From Synergistales bacterium (GTDB lineage Bacteria > Synergistota > Synergistia > Synergistales > Synergistaceae): a DNA stretch of 42,424 nucleotides. The stretch spans positions 1 to 42,424 of the forward strand of contig BOCB01000007.1 in NCBI GenBank assembly GCA_026002695.1, read 5' to 3'. Below are positions 22,910-31,267 of the stretch, piece by piece (position 1 is the first letter of the stretch; every line of letters starts with the position of its first letter). The notes under the pieces were generated by a model, which had not been told where the DNA came from, did not search any database, and saw nothing but the letters and a program-made list of their open reading frames with translations. The translations under genes were made by a program, and so were the position numbers.

Positions 22910-25006
22910 TTGTCAGACGATAAAAGTAAGTTGCTCGATGAAGGGTGGGAGACTTCAGGAGAGATAACGATACTCTCGCCTGAGGGTTTTCACGCCCGTC
23001 CGGCCACAGTTCTCGTGAAATCCGCAAAGAAATTTTCATCCGACATTAAATTGATCAAGGGCAGCGTCAGCGTGAACGCTAAGAGCCTCGTCTCAGTCAT
23101 GAGCATGGCTCTCAGCCGGGGAGAGAAACTTGCCGTCGCCGCGCGCGGGAGCGACGCAAAGGAAGCTATCGCCGCGCTGTCGCCGATGCTCTCATCATCG
23201 CCGGGAAACACGCCGCCAAACGCTTCATCGGCGTCCCTTCATTCGTCAGCCGTTCAGCCGGCGTCTGCTCAATCTAAACGCGCCCCTACTAAACCCACTC
23301 CTCCTCAAAATGGCGTCTTCCTCGGCATATCCGCGTCTCCGGGCATAGTTACGGGTGTCGCGCGAAAACTCGCGCATCGCGACACCGAGATACACGAGGA
23401 GGCGGATTCTCCCGGCGACGAACGGCGCAAGCTGAACGAGGCCATCTCCGCAGCAAAAGAAGCCATAAAAACAGTCCAAGACGCCGCAAAGTCCCGTGCA
23501 GGAGCGAAGAGCGCCGAGATATTCGGAGCGCATACGGAGCTTTTGGACGACCCGGATATGCTCGCGGAGGCGGACGCCCTCATATCTCGGCACAAAAGCG
23601 CACCGTTCGCGTGGAGAACCGCTTACAAGGCTCAGGCCGCGAAACTCTCCGCGCTGAAAGAAGAGCTGTTCGCACAGCGCGCCTCCGATATAGAGGATGT
23701 CGGCAGAAGAGTGCTGTCCGTTATGACGGGAAGCCCTTCCGTCAGCGCTGAATATGAGCCTGACACGATACTTATCGCGGAGGAGCTCACGCCGTCAGAC
23801 ACGTCGTCGTTCGGCGAAAGCGTGATCGGTTTTTGTACGGTCAAGGGCGGCGCGGCAAGCCATATCGCGATACTCGCGAGATCGTTCGGCATACCCGCAA
23901 TTGTCGGAGCCGACGCGTCCCTCATGGAAATAGAGGACGGATCTCGCGCCATACTCGACGGCGGCAATGGCGAACTGCGCCTCAACCCGAACGAGGCGGA
24001 AACGGAGAAGCTCAAACAAGAGCGCGCCGCCTCCGAGGCGAAGAGGGCGAGCGACATGGCGAACACCCTGAAGCCTGCTCACACGACGGACTCGCGTTTA
24101 ATATATGTGGCTGCGAATATCGGCGGCACGGAGGACGCCGAACGCGCCGCGTCCCTCGGCTGCGATGGGGTCGGGCTGCTGCGCTCAGAATTTCTGTTCA
24201 TGGACAGGAACTCCGCGCCGACCGAGGCGGAGCAGTCCGGCGCCTATATCAATATGGCGAAGGCAATAGGCAAAGGGCGCCCCTTCGTCGTTCGCACCCT
24301 CGACGTCGGCGGCGATAAACACCTCCCTTATATAAAGAGCGACCCTGAGGAAAATCCCTTCCTCGGCGTCAGAGGCTTGCGGTTGTCGCTATTGAACAGG
24401 GATATATTCGAAGCGCAGCTCGGCGCGATACTCAAAGCCGCTGAATTCTGCGATTTGCACGTGATGTTCCCAATGGTCAGCACGGTAGACGAATTTCATG
24501 AGGCTAAGGAAATTCTCCTCGGCAGGGCGTCCGCTATGGGCGTGAGCGGAGTTAAGGCAGGCGTAATGATAGAGGTGCCGTCAGCCGCGCTGCTCGCCGA
24601 TCGCTTCGCCGAGGAAGCCGATTTCCTCTCAATCGGCACAAATGACCTCACACAATACACTATGGCCTCTGACAGGGGCAACCCAAAGCTCGCTCATATC
24701 TCCGACGGACTCAACCCCGCTGTCCTGTCGCTCATAGACATGACGCTAAGGGGCGCGGAGGGCAAAGATTGCCGGGTCGGCGTCTGCGGCGGCATGGCAG
24801 GGGACGCGGAAGCCATTCCGATTTTAATCGGCCTCGGCGTAAAGGAGTTGAGCGTGAGCGTTCCGGCAATACCGTCAGTAAAAGCGTCGGTGCGCAGCCT
24901 GTCGCTGGGCCGCTGCCAACGGCTCGCCCGAGAAGCGCTGAACATGAAAACATCATCGGAAGTTCGCGAAGGCGCGAGGAACTTTCTGAAAGGCTTACCC
25001 CGGTGA
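22910..25006 (+). CDS. PTS HPr-Enzyme I fusion protein
   Basis: The 698-residue protein has a TTG start with GAGGGGG 8 nt upstream. Residues about 16-95 are HPr: phospho-acceptor H28 in FHARPA, and S59 in VNAKSL, which matches the regulatory serine of HPr. A Ser/Pro/Ala linker (about 96-133) leads to a complete Enzyme I: phospho-histidine H318 in GGAASHIA, the PEP-site segments TLDVGGDKHLPY, EVPSAALLADRF and GTNDLTQYTMASDRGNP, and the catalytic cysteine C626 in VCGGMAGD. It should autophosphorylate from PEP and pass phosphate internally to HPr. No sugar-specific EII genes are in the window, so DhaM is the obvious acceptor (inference). The stop overlaps the folD start. Confidence 0.93.
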   Translation: MSDDKSKLLDEGWETSGEITILSPEGFHARPATVLVKSAKKFSSDIKLIKGSVSVNAKSLVSVMSMALSRGEKLAVAARGSDAKEAIAALSPMLSSSPGNTPPNASSASLHSSAVQPASAQSKRAPTKPTPPQNGVFLGISASPGIVTGVARKLAHRDTEIHEEADSPGDERRKLNEAISAAKEAIKTVQDAAKSRAGAKSAEIFGAHTELLDDPDMLAEADALISRHKSAPFAWRTAYKAQAAKLSALKEELFAQRASDIEDVGRRVLSVMTGSPSVSAEYEPDTILIAEELTPSDTSSFGESVIGFCTVKGGAASHIAILARSFGIPAIVGADASLMEIEDGSRAILDGGNGELRLNPNEAETEKLKQERAASEAKRASDMANTLKPAHTTDSRLIYVAANIGGTEDAERAASLGCDGVGLLRSEFLFMDRNSAPTEAEQSGAYINMAKAIGKGRPFVVRTLDVGGDKHLPYIKSDPEENPFLGVRGLRLSLLNRDIFEAQLGAILKAAEFCDLHVMFPMVSTVDEFHEAKEILLGRASAMGVSGVKAGVMIEVPSAALLADRFAEEADFLSIGTNDLTQYTMASDRGNPKLAHISDGLNPAVLSLIDMTLRGAEGKDCRVGVCGGMAGDAEAIPILIGLGVKELSVSVPAIPSVKASVRSLSLGRCQRLAREALNMKTSSEVREGARNFLKGLPR

Positions 25007-25869
25007 GCGCGGAGCTGCTCAAAGGCAAGCCGGTTGCCGACGCGATAGCGGACGAGATAAGAAGCTCCATAGCCCGCCTCGCCTCGCTCCCTGTACCAAT
25101 AACACCGGGGCTTGCCACCGTGCGCCTCGGCTCGCGCTCCGACGACATAGCTTACGAACGGAACATCATAAAGCGCGCTGAATCCCTCGGCCTCCGCGCA
25201 AAGAACCTCTCTCTCCCGGAGACCGCCTCACAGGACGAGCTCCTAAGCGCCATATCAGATCTCGCCCGTGACGACAGCGTACACGGCATACTGCCCTTTC
25301 GCCCCATGCCGCCCCACATAAAAGGCGGCGCCTTAAAGCAAGCGATCCCCCCCGAAAAGGACATCGACTGCATAGGCGCGCCATCGTCGGCCTCCGTCTA
25401 CGACCGCTCGCTGCCCGGCTTCCTCCCCTGCACCGCCGAAGCGGTCATAGAACTGCTGCGCTTCCGCAAAATTCCGCTCGAAGGAGCTAACGTCGTCGTG
25501 CTCGGCCGCTCGATGGTAGTCGGACGCGCCCTCGCCCTGCTCCTGTTGGACGAAAATTGCACGGTGACGGTCTGCCACTCCAAGACGCGCGGCATCGAAG
25601 CCATATCCTCCAAAGCCGACATACTGATATGCGCGATGGGACGCGCCCGCAAAGTTACAGCCCCCTACATAAAAACCGGCGCGGCCGTCATCGACGTAGG
25701 CATCAACGACGACGGCAACGGCGGGATCTGCGGCGACGCCGACTATGAATCCGTATCCCAAATCGCCGGAACGATAACCCCCGTCCCGGGCGGCATAGGC
25801 ACAATCACAAACACAATATTAATCCGGCACGCCGTAAACGCCTGCATAGCCGCGAAAAGAAAAGATTAA
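25003..25869 (+). CDS. folD: FolD-family methylenetetrahydrofolate dehydrogenase/cyclohydrolase with altered active site
   Basis: The GTG at 25003 overlaps the previous stop (GTGA) and gives the normal FolD N-terminus and length, 288 residues; the frame open upstream is inside the HPr-EI gene. Conserved parts include the NADP-binding VVVLGRSMVVGRALALLLL, VTVCHSKT, AAVIDVGIN, and TPVPGGIGTIT. The active site is unusual: the Tyr-x-x-x-Lys motif reads Y51-E-R-N-I55, so the catalytic lysine position is Ile, and the usual VQLPLP stretch reads PFRPMP, replacing the conserved Gln by Phe99. The catalytic Asp (D122) is kept. Known chemistry would predict loss of cyclohydrolase while dehydrogenase might remain (inference). 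Confidence 0.85.
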   Translation: MSAELLKGKPVADAIADEIRSSIARLASLPVPITPGLATVRLGSRSDDIAYERNIIKRAESLGLRAKNLSLPETASQDELLSAISDLARDDSVHGILPFRPMPPHIKGGALKQAIPPEKDIDCIGAPSSASVYDRSLPGFLPCTAEAVIELLRFRKIPLEGANVVVLGRSMVVGRALALLLLDENCTVTVCHSKTRGIEAISSKADILICAMGRARKVTAPYIKTGAAVIDVGINDDGNGGICGDADYESVSQIAGTITPVPGGIGTITNTILIRHAVNACIAAKRKD

Positions 25870-26063
25870 GACCGCGGGGGCTCCTCGCCCCCACACCCCC
25901 CGCGAGGGATGCCTCCCTCGACCCTCAGCTAAAAGTCAAAAAATTATAGCCCGATATATTCGCGCTTTGCGCGAATATATCGGGCTATGTTTTGGCTTTT
26001 GCAAAAGGGGTCAAGGGGGGCACGCACCCCCTTGCGGGGCGCGGGGCAGAGCCCCGCGGTCTT
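25868..26063. repeat. 196-bp inverted repeat with GC-rich arms and central bidirectional terminator
   Basis: Both ends read AAGACCGCGGGG inwards (25868-25879 and 26052-26063). Each arm then carries a similar series of C-rich blocks separated by AGGG/GAGGG hairpins. The centre is a perfect 20-bp stem, ATAGCCCGATATATTCGCGC with loop TTT (25946-25988), extended by AAAAGTCAAAA and TTTTGGCTTTT. It separates the convergent folD and EF-G genes. Confidence 0.85.
25931..26000. terminator. Bidirectional terminator between folD and the EF-G gene
   Basis: The 20-bp perfect stem with a 3-nt loop is flanked by A-rich and T-rich runs on both sides, so it can end transcription from both directions. Confidence 0.8.
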
Positions 26064-26074
26064 GCCCTTTTCTT

Positions 26075-28165
26075 TTATTCCTCTTCGTCCGCTACTTTTT
26101 CGGCGGCGTCGATTACTTTTTTGGCTATATCGGGCGGGACTTCTTCGTAGTGGGAGGATTCCATTGAGAAGGAGCCTCTGCCTGACGTGAGAGAGCGCAG
26201 TGTGATTGCGTAGCGGAAGAGTTCGGCCTGCGGGCATTGAGCTCTGACTATCTGGAGTTTGCCGGCGGGGTCTATGCCGAGGATTCTGCCGCGTCTGCCG
26301 TTGAGGTCGCCCATTACGTCGCCGACGCACTCCTCCGGCACGGTAATGAAGATGTTCATTATCGGCTCGATGAGTATTGGCGAGGCCGCAGTGAAGGATT
26401 TCTTGAAAGCCATCGACGCGGCTATCTTGAACGCCATTTCGGAGCTGTCGACGTCGTGGTATGAGCCGTCGAATATCGCGCAGTTGAAGTCCACGGCGGG
26501 GTAGCCTGCGATGACGCCTTTGACGGCGGCTTCGCGGAGGCCCTTTTCGGCGGCGGGGATGAAGTTCTTAGGCACGACGCCTCCGACCACGCGATCCTCG
26601 AAGGTTAAGCCGCTTCCGCGCTCGCGCGGCGAGAGCTCGAAGTGAACGTCGCCGTACTGCCCGCGTCCGCCGGTCTGCTTTTTATATTTACCCTGCGCCT
26701 TCGCTGTCTTTTTTATCGTTTCACGGTAGGCCACCTTCGGGACGCGGGTATCGAGGTCGACTTTGTAGCGGTCCTTTATGCGGGAGAGGGCGATGTCGAG
26801 GTGCATGTCACCCATGCCGGAGAGGATCGCGTCGTTCGTGTCGGCGTACTTGGCGAATTTGAGCGTCCTGTCCTCCTCCAATATCTTGCGGATCGCGTTG
26901 CCGAGCTTGTCCTCGTCGGCGCGGCTTTTCGGGAAGACCGCGAGGCTGTAGACGGGTTTCGGCAGCTTGATGTCGGGGAAACGGTTATTCTGGCCCTTTA
27001 CGGAGAGCGTGTTGCCGACCACGGTGCTGTCGAGCTTGGGGATCGCCGCTATGTCGCCGAGTATTATTTCCTTTGTCTCTGTGCCCTCCTTGCCGCGCAT
27101 GACGCGGAACGCGCCGACGCGCTCCTCGACGCCCTTCGATACGTTGTATATAGGCTGATCGGTGGAGAGCTTGCCGGAGAACGCCCTTATGTAGGAGAGG
27201 CGTCCGACGTAGGGGTCAACCATGACCTTGAAGCAGAGCGACATGAAGGGAGCGTTTATGTCGGGGGCTATCTCGATTTCCTCCTCCGTTTCGCCCTTCA
27301 GGGCGACGCGCGGCGGCATATCGAGCGGTGAGGGGAAGTAGGCGCATATCGCCTCGATGAGCTGAACCACGCCGATATTCAGCGTACTCGCGCCGGGAAT
27401 TATCGGGTATACGATGCGCGCGACGACGGCCTTGCGCATCGCCGTCTGCAATTCGTCATCGGACAGCGTATCGCCGTCCAAGTAGCGCGCCATGAGATCA
27501 TCGTCGGCCTCGACGATTCGCTCCACCAACTGCTCGCGGGCGTGAGACGCGGCGTCCGCCAAGTCGTCCGGTATGCCTCCCTCCTTGAAGTCCTTCGAGC
27601 CGTCGCCCTTGTACGTGTACGACTTGCCGGAGAGGACGTTGAGTACGCCTTTGAAGGATGCTTCCTTGCCTATCGGGAGAAAGAGCGGCAGCGCCTTGTT
27701 GGTGAGGTTAGCCTGGATGTCCTTGACTGCGGAGTCAAAATCCGCGTGCTCCTTATCGGCCTTGCTGACGTAAAAGATGGCTGAGACGGCGAACTCCTCG
27801 GTGAAGTCCCAGACCTTGCGGGTCTGCACTTCGACGCCTGCCGTGGCATTTATGGCTATTACCGCGGCGTCCACTACCCTCATGGGCGCGCGCTGCTCGA
27901 AGTAAAAATCGGAGAAGCCCGGCGTATCCATGAGATATATCGTTTTGCCGTTGTACGGGAAAGTACAGAGGGAGCTGTTTATGGATATGGAGCGCTTCTG
28001 CTCCTCGGGATCGAAGTCCGAGACTGTGTTCTTGTCGTCTACCTTGCCCATTCTTGAGATTACACCGCTGTCAAAGAGCATCGCCTCCGCGAGAGACGTC
28101 TTGCCCGCTCCGCCGTGAGATACGAGCGCGACAGTACGAGTGTCCTCAGGTCTGCGTGCCGCCAT
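26075..28165 (-). CDS. Elongation factor G-like GTPase (EF-G paralogue)
   Basis: The 696-residue translation GTPase has G1 at 16-24 (SHGGAGKTS), G3 DTPG at 80-83 and G4 SKAD at 134-137 in place of the NKxD of ordinary EF-G. EF-G domains II-V follow, with the domain IV stretch TGGRGQYGDVHFE and the domain V stretch GDVMGDLNGRRGRILG. The divergent G motifs and the absence of rpsL, rpsG or tuf nearby place it with the EF-G-like proteins found beside a canonical EF-G. These can act in ribosome recycling or under stress; which applies here is not known. AAAGGAGGA precedes the ATG. A truncated dispersed repeat lies just upstream. Confidence 0.88.
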   Translation of the reverse strand: MAARRPEDTRTVALVSHGGAGKTSLAEAMLFDSGVISRMGKVDDKNTVSDFDPEEQKRSISINSSLCTFPYNGKTIYLMDTPGFSDFYFEQRAPMRVVDAAVIAINATAGVEVQTRKVWDFTEEFAVSAIFYVSKADKEHADFDSAVKDIQANLTNKALPLFLPIGKEASFKGVLNVLSGKSYTYKGDGSKDFKEGGIPDDLADAASHAREQLVERIVEADDDLMARYLDGDTLSDDELQTAMRKAVVARIVYPIIPGASTLNIGVVQLIEAICAYFPSPLDMPPRVALKGETEEEIEIAPDINAPFMSLCFKVMVDPYVGRLSYIRAFSGKLSTDQPIYNVSKGVEERVGAFRVMRGKEGTETKEIILGDIAAIPKLDSTVVGNTLSVKGQNNRFPDIKLPKPVYSLAVFPKSRADEDKLGNAIRKILEEDRTLKFAKYADTNDAILSGMGDMHLDIALSRIKDRYKVDLDTRVPKVAYRETIKKTAKAQGKYKKQTGGRGQYGDVHFELSPRERGSGLTFEDRVVGGVVPKNFIPAAEKGLREAAVKGVIAGYPAVDFNCAIFDGSYHDVDSSEMAFKIAASMAFKKSFTAASPILIEPIMNIFITVPEECVGDVMGDLNGRRGRILGIDPAGKLQIVRAQCPQAELFRYAITLRSLTSGRGSFSMESSHYEEVPPDIAKKVIDAAEKVADEEE

Positions 28166-28208
28166 TACGCCATTCCTCCTTTATGATTGTACAGCTTGCT
28201 AAAAAAGA

Positions 28209-28250
28209 CTGATTTATTATCAGGAGCTAAAAGGGTAACGATAACAAAGA
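28209..28250 (+). repeat. MITE-like repeat, copy D (left part only)
   Basis: CTGATTTATTATCAGGAGCTAAAAGGGTAACGATAA matches the left 35-40 bases of copies B and C, then the match stops. It lies in the 5' region of the EF-G gene, between its ATG and a TATAAT box read on the minus strand (28263-28268). Confidence 0.7.
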
Positions 28251-28439
28251 TTGATTCAATATATTATACTATATATTATCAGTAATAGCCGTTATCGGCA
28301 ATAGGCGTTACGCCTGCTCAACAGCATACCTCCCAAACAGGTTCCATTCACGTCCGCCGCGCAATAACAGCTTCGGAATAAAAAACAAAACAGCGCCGCA
28401 CATCTAATGATGCGCTGAACGCTGCCGCTGAGAATAAAT

Positions 28440-28538
28440 GCTGATTTTTTATTGAGAGGAGCCTAAAGGATAACGATCAAACCTTAACCGGCTCTGCGTC
28501 TCCAAACGGTGAAATACCGTTTTGGCAGTTTAATCAGC
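28440..28538 (+). repeat. MITE-like dispersed repeat, copy C
   Basis: The 99-bp element begins GCTGATTTTTTATTGAGAGG and ends AATCAGC. It has an internal hairpin, CCAAACGGT with ACCGTTTTGG (28502-28525). It starts 32 nt past the rpsI stop, so on the minus strand it may act as the end of the ribosomal-protein transcript. The rest of the 28166-28570 gap, apart from copy D, shows nothing I can name. Confidence 0.85.
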
Positions 28539-28570
28539 ACTTCCTTTAAGTATATTTGCAGAAGTATAAT

Positions 28571-28966
28571 TTAACGCTTCGAGAACTGCCGTTTGCCGCG
28601 CGCGCCCTTCTGACCGAACTTCTTGCGCTCGACCATGCGCGAATCCCTGCGCAGCATACCCGCTTTTTTCAGTACCGGGCGGGCATCTTCTTTCAGTTCC
28701 AATATCGCCCTCGCCAAACCCATACGAATGGCACCTGCCTGACCGGTGAGCCCGCCGCCGTGAGCGTTCACTATTACATCGACGGTACCCTCAACCCCTG
28801 CCGCGCGGAGCGGTTCTATCGCCTGCGACTTCCAGAAGAATCGAGGGAGATAATCATCTATCTCACGGTTATTTATCGTTATCTTGCCGCTGCCGGAGCG
28901 CAGTAAAACGCGCGCTACAGAGTTCTTGCGGCGACCTGTTCCCCAATAATCAACTGAATCCTGCAT
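28571..28966 (-). CDS. rpsI: 30S ribosomal protein S9
   Basis: The ATG at 28966 is preferred to one 18 nt upstream because GGAGGG lies 6 nt before it and the upstream codon falls in the rplM stop region. The 131 residues contain the S9 signatures GTGRRKNSVARVLLRSG, INAHGGGLTGQAGAIRMGLARAIL-type sequence and the basic C-terminal RKKFGQKGARGKRQFSKR that reaches the ribosomal P site. It follows rplM in the standard rplM-rpsI pair. Confidence 0.97.
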   Translation of the reverse strand: MQDSVDYWGTGRRKNSVARVLLRSGSGKITINNREIDDYLPRFFWKSQAIEPLRAAGVEGTVDVIVNAHGGGLTGQAGAIRMGLARAILELKEDARPVLKKAGMLRRDSRMVERKKFGQKGARGKRQFSKR

Positions 28967-28977
28967 TGAGTACCCTC

Positions 28978-29424
28978 CTACCACTTAAAGGTTTCGACTG
29001 TCTCAGGCATCTGCGCCGCGTGCGGATGAGACGCGCCCTCATATACCTTGAGTTTCCCGTACATAGAACGTCCTAACTTCGTCTTGGGGAGCATTCCCCA
29101 TACGACGCGCTCTATAAGCTTTCTCGGATCCTTCTGAATCACTTCGGCGTATGTCCGCGATTTGAGACCTCCGGGGTAGCCGCTGTAACGATATATCTTC
29201 GACTGGAGCGCTTTCTTGCCGGTGAGAGCTACCTTGCCGGCGTTCACCACTATAACGAAATCACCGGTGTCAACATGAGGCGTATACGTGGGCTTGTGTT
29301 TGCCCTCCAAAACGCGGGCAATTTCCACAGCCAAACGACCGAGATGTTTGCCGTCGGCGTCGATGACGTACCATTTATGCTCGGCGGTCTCGCGCTTGGC
29401 GACAAACGTGCGGGTTCCTATCAT
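28978..29424 (-). CDS. rplM: 50S ribosomal protein L13
   Basis: The 148-residue protein has the L13 signatures WYVIDADGKHLGRLAVEIA, GDFVIVVNAGKVALTGKK and GMLPKTKLGRSMYGKLKVYEG. GGAGGAGG lies before the ATG. It binds 23S rRNA early in large-subunit assembly. rpsI follows after 11 nt; a strong promoter overlaps the end of the upstream secG. Confidence 0.97.
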   Translation of the reverse strand: MIGTRTFVAKRETAEHKWYVIDADGKHLGRLAVEIARVLEGKHKPTYTPHVDTGDFVIVVNAGKVALTGKKALQSKIYRYSGYPGGLKSRTYAEVIQKDPRKLIERVVWGMLPKTKLGRSMYGKLKVYEGASHPHAAQMPETVETFKW

Positions 29425-29490
29425 AAAAACTTCCTCCTCCTCAAAAACGCCGCAATATAGCGACGGATAAACGTCAAATCAAACTGTAGA

Positions 29491-29519
29491 ATTATAACTC
29501 AGCGTAGGTATATCGTCAA
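29491..29519 (-). promoter_or_regulatory. Promoter of rplM-rpsI
   Basis: On the minus strand TTGACG (29514-29519), a 17-bp spacer and TATAAT (29491-29496). The -35 box overlaps the secG stop codon. The leader of about 60 nt contains a small GACG/CGTC hairpin. Confidence 0.7.
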
Positions 29520-29758
29520 GACAAAGCGCCTATCTTCACGAGAATAAGCGACAGCAACATGAAAACGCCGGCGAGCGCGACCGTTACCTTCGTCGCTGTC
29601 GTCATACGCTGCCACGAACCTCCGGACATATCCATCTGCGTACTGGCCCCGCCGAAACTGCCTGAGAAGCCTCCGCTCTTTCTGTGCTGCATAAGTACGA
29701 CGCCCATCAATACGACGCACAGAACAAGGAACAACAAGGACAGAAATATTCTAAGCAT
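29516..29758 (-). CDS. secG: Preprotein translocase subunit SecG
   Basis: The 80-residue membrane protein has helices at about 3-23 and 57-76. The conserved loop between them reads VLMQHRKSGGFSGSFGG, the family signature. SecG assists the SecYE channel in protein export. It stands between rdgB and rplM on the same strand. Confidence 0.9.
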   Translation of the reverse strand: MLRIFLSLLFLVLCVVLMGVVLMQHRKSGGFSGSFGGASTQMDMSGGSWQRMTTATKVTVALAGVFMLLSLILVKIGALS

Positions 29759-29805
29759 ATGTCACTCTACACACCTTTCACGTAAGCAGGAAAGCAAAAA
29801 TTAAA

Positions 29806-29870
29806 CCACGTGGCTGCTCGCCCCGCACCCCAACAAGGGTTATTACCCCTGAGCCTTGTTCTAAAATCTT
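29806..29870. repeat. Degenerate single-arm copy of the GC-rich repeat
   Basis: GCTCGCCCCGCACCCC, then CAAGGG, TACCCCTGAG and TAAAA, aligns in order with each arm of the 196-bp inverted repeat at 25868-26063. Only one arm is present. It lies downstream of rdgB and upstream of secG. Confidence 0.5.
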
Positions 29871-29890
29871 TACTCATTAGACTTACAACA

Positions 29891-30532
29891 TTAAATACCA
29901 TATCCTGAATATTTTACCACACAACCCGCCATCTTCGCCACTCCGTTCATGGCGATTGCCCTGTGTGAGATTTTCGATTTCACATCGCCGCCGAGTTCGG
30001 CGAACGTCTCAGTATATCCGTCAGGGATGAATACCGGGTCATAACCGAAGCCGTTAAAGCCTCTCGGCTCGTCCGCTATAACTCCCCGACACCTGCCGCG
30101 CGCCGCAAAATAGTCCCGCTCACCCAAATTCACACCGCGCGGGAACGCGATCACTATGGACGCGACAAAACACGCGCGCCTGTCTGTTACGCCGTTTAAC
30201 TTATCCAACAGCCAAGATACTCTGTCCGCGTCACTTCCATCCGCTATACGGGCAGAATGAATTCCGGGCTTCATGCTAAGAGCCCTCACCTCAAGCCCGC
30301 TGTCGTCGGCAAAAGCCGGCAAGCCGAATGTATTGGTCCACGCTCTTGCTTTTATCAGAGCGTTTTCCTCGTAACTCTCCCCTGTCTCCTCAGGGTCGGG
30401 CGGCGCGATTCGCAGCTCGTCCGGACACAGAAGGGAAAAACAGCTCAATTCGCCGAGCGATCCGAAAAACGCGGCGAACTCCGCGTATTTGCCCTTATTG
30501 CCGCTCGCGAGGACTATCGGCAGCCCGCTCAC
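29891..30532 (-). CDS. rdgB: XTP/dITP diphosphatase (RdgB/HAM1 family)
   Basis: The 213-residue protein has a GTG start with a weak ribosome site, so the exact start is less certain. Motifs are SGNKGKYAEF near residue 10, EENALIKA, the metal-binding FADDSGLEVRAL, GFGYDPVF and the C-terminal KISHRAIAM. It removes non-canonical purine triphosphates such as dITP and XTP. It begins 24 nt after the GerMN gene and ends the ltaE operon. Confidence 0.95.
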   Translation of the reverse strand: MSGLPIVLASGNKGKYAEFAAFFGSLGELSCFSLLCPDELRIAPPDPEETGESYEENALIKARAWTNTFGLPAFADDSGLEVRALSMKPGIHSARIADGSDADRVSWLLDKLNGVTDRRACFVASIVIAFPRGVNLGERDYFAARGRCRGVIADEPRGFNGFGYDPVFIPDGYTETFAELGGDVKSKISHRAIAMNGVAKMAGCVVKYSGYGI

Positions 30533-30556
30533 AGGATAACGATAAACAGCATAATA

Positions 30557-31267
30557 TCAACTTCCCTTGATGCTCCACGGCATGGTCAGGTCTATCGGTT
30601 TTTTGTCCTTGATCTCCTTGCCCTCTACGTAGAATTTCACCTTGTTCACGGGGGGGAAGTTTCTCGCCATCGTCCTAACGAGGCCGGTTATGATAAACGT
30701 AGCTTTTTCAGCCTCCAGCGTCTTTATCGAGTCGAAGAAGCTCTGGTTCACATTGAGGTAGAGCCAGTCGCCGCTCTGGAATATGTTCTTTGTCTGAGCT
30801 ACGGGATCGAGCTGCTTGCTCTCCTTCAGCGCGTCCATGTAGGCCGAAACGGCCTGCTGCATTATATCCTCCCTGATACCGGAATTGCAGCGGATGTCTC
30901 TCGTGGCGAACGTCCCGCCGTCCGGTATCGAAAGCGTTATCGTCTCGGTACCGGGATTAGCCGCCTCTGTATCAGCCGACTTAGCCGCCGCGAGTAAATT
31001 CTCGGCCTCCTGGCCTGTGCTTGCCAAATTGGCAGGACTCTCTATGTTCCTGCTGTCCATCCACTTGAATACGAGCGACATGATGCCATATCCGCAGGCA
31101 AACACTATGACCAGCATCGCCCCCATCGCCACCATCCTGAGGAACAGAGGCGCTTTCCTGCTCTCTTCCTCCTCCTCGACGTACTCGCCTCGCGCCCTGA
31201 GCTCGCGTTTTTCGCGCGGAGAGAGGTCGTCATCGATACTGACCTTGCGCCTCGCCGAAGTCTTCAT
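30557..31267 (-). CDS. GerMN-domain membrane protein
   Basis: The 236-residue protein has a charged cytoplasmic N-terminus, one membrane helix at about 44-66, and a GerMN domain at about 110-230 (ITLSIPDGGTFA, DWLYLNVNQSF, VRTMARNFPPVNKVKFYVEGKE). GerMN domains are known from spore germination proteins but also occur in non-sporulating diderms next to cell-wall amidases. The start overlaps the amidase stop (ATGA), which implies joint work at the envelope (inference). The exact role is unknown. Confidence 0.85.
   Translation of the reverse strand: MKTSARRKVSIDDDLSPREKRELRARGEYVEEEEESRKAPLFLRMVAMGAMLVIVFACGYGIMSLVFKWMDSRNIESPANLASTGQEAENLLAAAKSADTEAANPGTETITLSIPDGGTFATRDIRCNSGIREDIMQQAVSAYMDALKESKQLDPVAQTKNIFQSGDWLYLNVNQSFFDSIKTLEAEKATFIITGLVRTMARNFPPVNKVKFYVEGKEIKDKKPIDLTMPWSIKGS

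Noticed and set aside
22254..23039. Proline-rich (PPELPP) minus-strand reading frame
   Set aside because: It is the antisense shadow of the Gly/Ser/Asn tail gene, crosses the HPr-EI promoter and has no ribosome site or family motif.
25944..26330. Arg-rich minus-strand frame over the inverted repeat
   Set aside because: It spans a terminator and overlaps the 3' end of the EF-G gene in another frame.
29806..29870. Possible tRNA or structured RNA between secG and rdgB
   Set aside because: No cloverleaf or T-loop can be drawn; the sequence fits a degenerate arm of the GC-rich repeat better.
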